Below, one piece after another: positions 5,033 through 5,960 of a stretch of 5,960 nt of DNA. This DNA comes from CAYQAJ01 sp964415245. GTDB taxonomy: Bacteria > Planctomycetota > Planctomycetia > Pirellulales > Pirellulaceae. Position numbers and translations under genes: made by a program. Numbering within the stretch: position 1 is the stretch's first letter; every line of letters begins with the position of its first letter. Under the pieces are notes generated by a model that worked only from the letters and a program-made list of their open reading frames with translations, made no database searches and was not told where the DNA came from. The stretch lies in NCBI GenBank assembly GCA_964415245.1, contig CAYQAJ010000309.1:1-5960 (forward strand). Reading direction: 5' to 3'.

Positions 5033-5960
5033 AGTCGCGGCACCTCCACCGTGCGGAGCAAATCGCTCAACAACTCGTCCACGCGGTGCCCTTCCACTTC
5101 CGCCTCGGCCGTGAGCACCACGCGATGACGCAGCGCGGGCAAGGCCAACTGCGCCACGTCGTCGGGCACGGCGTAGTCGCGGCCCGCGAACGATGCCAGC
5201 GTGCGGGCGCCTTGCACCAGCGCCAGCCCTGCGCGGGGCGAGGCCCCCATGTGAAACTGCGGCCACTGCCGCGTGAGCCGCACGATCGTGTTCACGTAGC
5301 CCAGCAGCCGATCGTCGACGCGGACGTTGCTGTTATCGCGGGTGATGGCCATGATCTCCTCGGGACCGGTGACCGTTTCCAGCTCCTGCTCGATCCGCTG
5401 GTTGATGTCGACCTGCCGGCTGTGCATTTTGAGGATTTCGGCCTCCTCGGCTTCCTCGGGGTAATCGGCCGCCAGCTTGAACATGAAACGGTCGAGCTGG
5501 GCTTCGGGCAGGTTGTACGTCCCTTCCGACTCGATGGGGTTCTGCGTGGCCAGCACCAGAAAGGGGCGGTCGAGCTGATGGCTCGTGCCGTCGATCGTCA
5601 CGCGGTACTCCTGCATGATTTCCAACAGCGCGGCATGTGTCTTGGCAGGCGAGCGGTTGATCTCGTCGGCAAGCAAGAACTGCGTGAACACCGGACCCGG
5701 CCGAAAGCGGAACTCCTGCAGCTTCATGTCGAAGATGGGCGCCCCGGTGATGTCCGAGGGCATCAGGTCGGCCGTGAACTGGATCCGCCCCACCCGGCAT
5801 CCCAGCACGCGGCCCATCGTGCGGACGAAGAGCGTTTTGCCCAGCCCGGGCACGCTTTCGATCAGCACGTGTCCGCTGGAGAAGAGCGCGGTGAGGGTTC
5901 CCATCACCAGCTCGTGCTGTCCCACGTAGATCTTGGCAATTTGCTCGGTAATGCGTTCGA
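5029..5960 (-). CDS. MoxR-family AAA+ ATPase (N-terminus outside window)
   Basis: MoxR ATPases are hexameric AAA+ chaperones thought to remodel or activate partner proteins, often with vWA domains. The visible 309 residues cover nearly the whole family. Numbering from the first complete codon at the window edge, Walker A is ESVPGLGKT (34-42), Walker B is LLADEINR (95-102), sensor 1 is ATQNP (137-141), the likely arginine finger is in LDRFMFK (155-161), and the sensor 2 region is GASPRA (238-243). The C-terminal lid has AVPDDV (263-268) and LRHRVVLT (276-283), both typical. The frame stays open to the window edge, reading ERITEQIAKIYVGQHELV. The GTG at 5923-5925 is the conserved valine of the VGQ motif, not a start, so the true start is upstream of the window. 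The gene ends VEVPRL and overlaps the DUF58 start by four bases, implying one transcript. All core ATPase residues are intact. Confidence 0.95.
   Translation of the reverse strand, partial: ERITEQIAKIYVGQHELVMGTLTALFSSGHVLIESVPGLGKTLFVRTMGRVLGCRVGRIQFTADLMPSDITGAPIFDMKLQEFRFRPGPVFTQFLLADEINRSPAKTHAALLEIMQEYRVTIDGTSHQLDRPFLVLATQNPIESEGTYNLPEAQLDRFMFKLAADYPEEAEEAEILKMHSRQVDINQRIEQELETVTGPEEIMAITRDNSNVRVDDRLLGYVNTIVRLTRQWPQFHMGASPRAGLALVQGARTLASFAGRDYAVPDDVAQLALPALRHRVVLTAEAEVEGHRVDELLSDLLRTVEVPRL
5042..5047 (-). promoter_or_regulatory. Ribosome-binding site GGAGGT deciding the DUF58 start
   Basis: On the minus strand GGAGGT is followed by nine bases and then the GTG at 5032-5030. It lies within the moxR codons for Val-Glu-Val near the C-terminus. 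The combination with a GTGA stop-start overlap gives strong support for the GTG start and for translational coupling. Confidence 0.75.

Noticed and set aside
5033..5266. Upstream extension of the DUF58 reading frame to a start inside moxR
   Set aside because: The added 78 residues are Arg/Gly/Ala-rich, unlike the family N-terminus, and fully overlap conserved moxR codons. The GTG with GGAGGT at 5032 explains the start better.
5923..5925. GTG as the start codon of the MoxR gene
   Set aside because: It is the conserved valine of the VGQ motif, and the frame continues upstream with family-like residues (ERITEQIAKIY), so the gene runs off the window.
1..5960. A novel defence or mobile system in the window
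   Set aside because: No nuclease, transposase, integrase, toxin-antitoxin pair or CRISPR array was seen. The MoxR-DUF58 module and PutA are widespread housekeeping or metabolic families.

Overview
The window looks like a chromosomal stretch of a high-G+C bacterium, most likely a planctomycete of the Pirellulales type. The support is circumstantial. The coding sequence is strongly G/C-biased, a MoxR ATPase is overlapped by a DUF58 gene, and the spacers carry short 7-base-period repeats plus an AAGCGCAAGCGAAGGAATG-like element of a kind I associate from memory with planctomycete genomes. No rRNA, tRNA, CRISPR array, transposase or phage gene is visible.

Layout. Bases 1-92 hold the last 29 codons of a plus-strand gene, probably a rhodanese-like protein. 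Bases 93-221 are a convergent, repeat-filled spacer. Bases 222-3332 (minus strand) encode a long bifunctional proline catabolic enzyme of the PutA type, with proline dehydrogenase followed by glutamate-semialdehyde dehydrogenase and no DNA-binding domain. Bases 3333-3616 are a second spacer with several heptamer arrays, a planctomycete-like repeat, a perfect 15-bp inverted repeat upstream of putA and a weak hairpin just past the next gene. Bases 3617-5032 (minus strand) encode a membrane-anchored DUF58 protein with a von Willebrand A-like domain. Bases 5029-5960 (minus strand) encode most of a MoxR-family AAA+ ATPase whose N-terminus lies outside the window.

How the genes work together. The MoxR and DUF58 genes overlap by four bases (GTGA), and the DUF58 start has a strong GGAGGT site inside the moxR 3' end, so they are translationally coupled. 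MoxR ATPases commonly act as chaperones for vWA-domain partners, and this pair fits that module; its client is unknown. PutA oxidises proline to glutamate and has no evident functional link to the pair. It lies downstream on the same strand, across a 284-base repeat-bearing gap, and is probably its own transcription unit.

I found no convincing new multi-gene system. The most unusual structure is in the spacers: related 7-base-period repeats on both sides of putA, including an inverted pair that matches at 22 of 23 bases. Second is the DUF58 protein, whose metal-binding positions appear degenerate.
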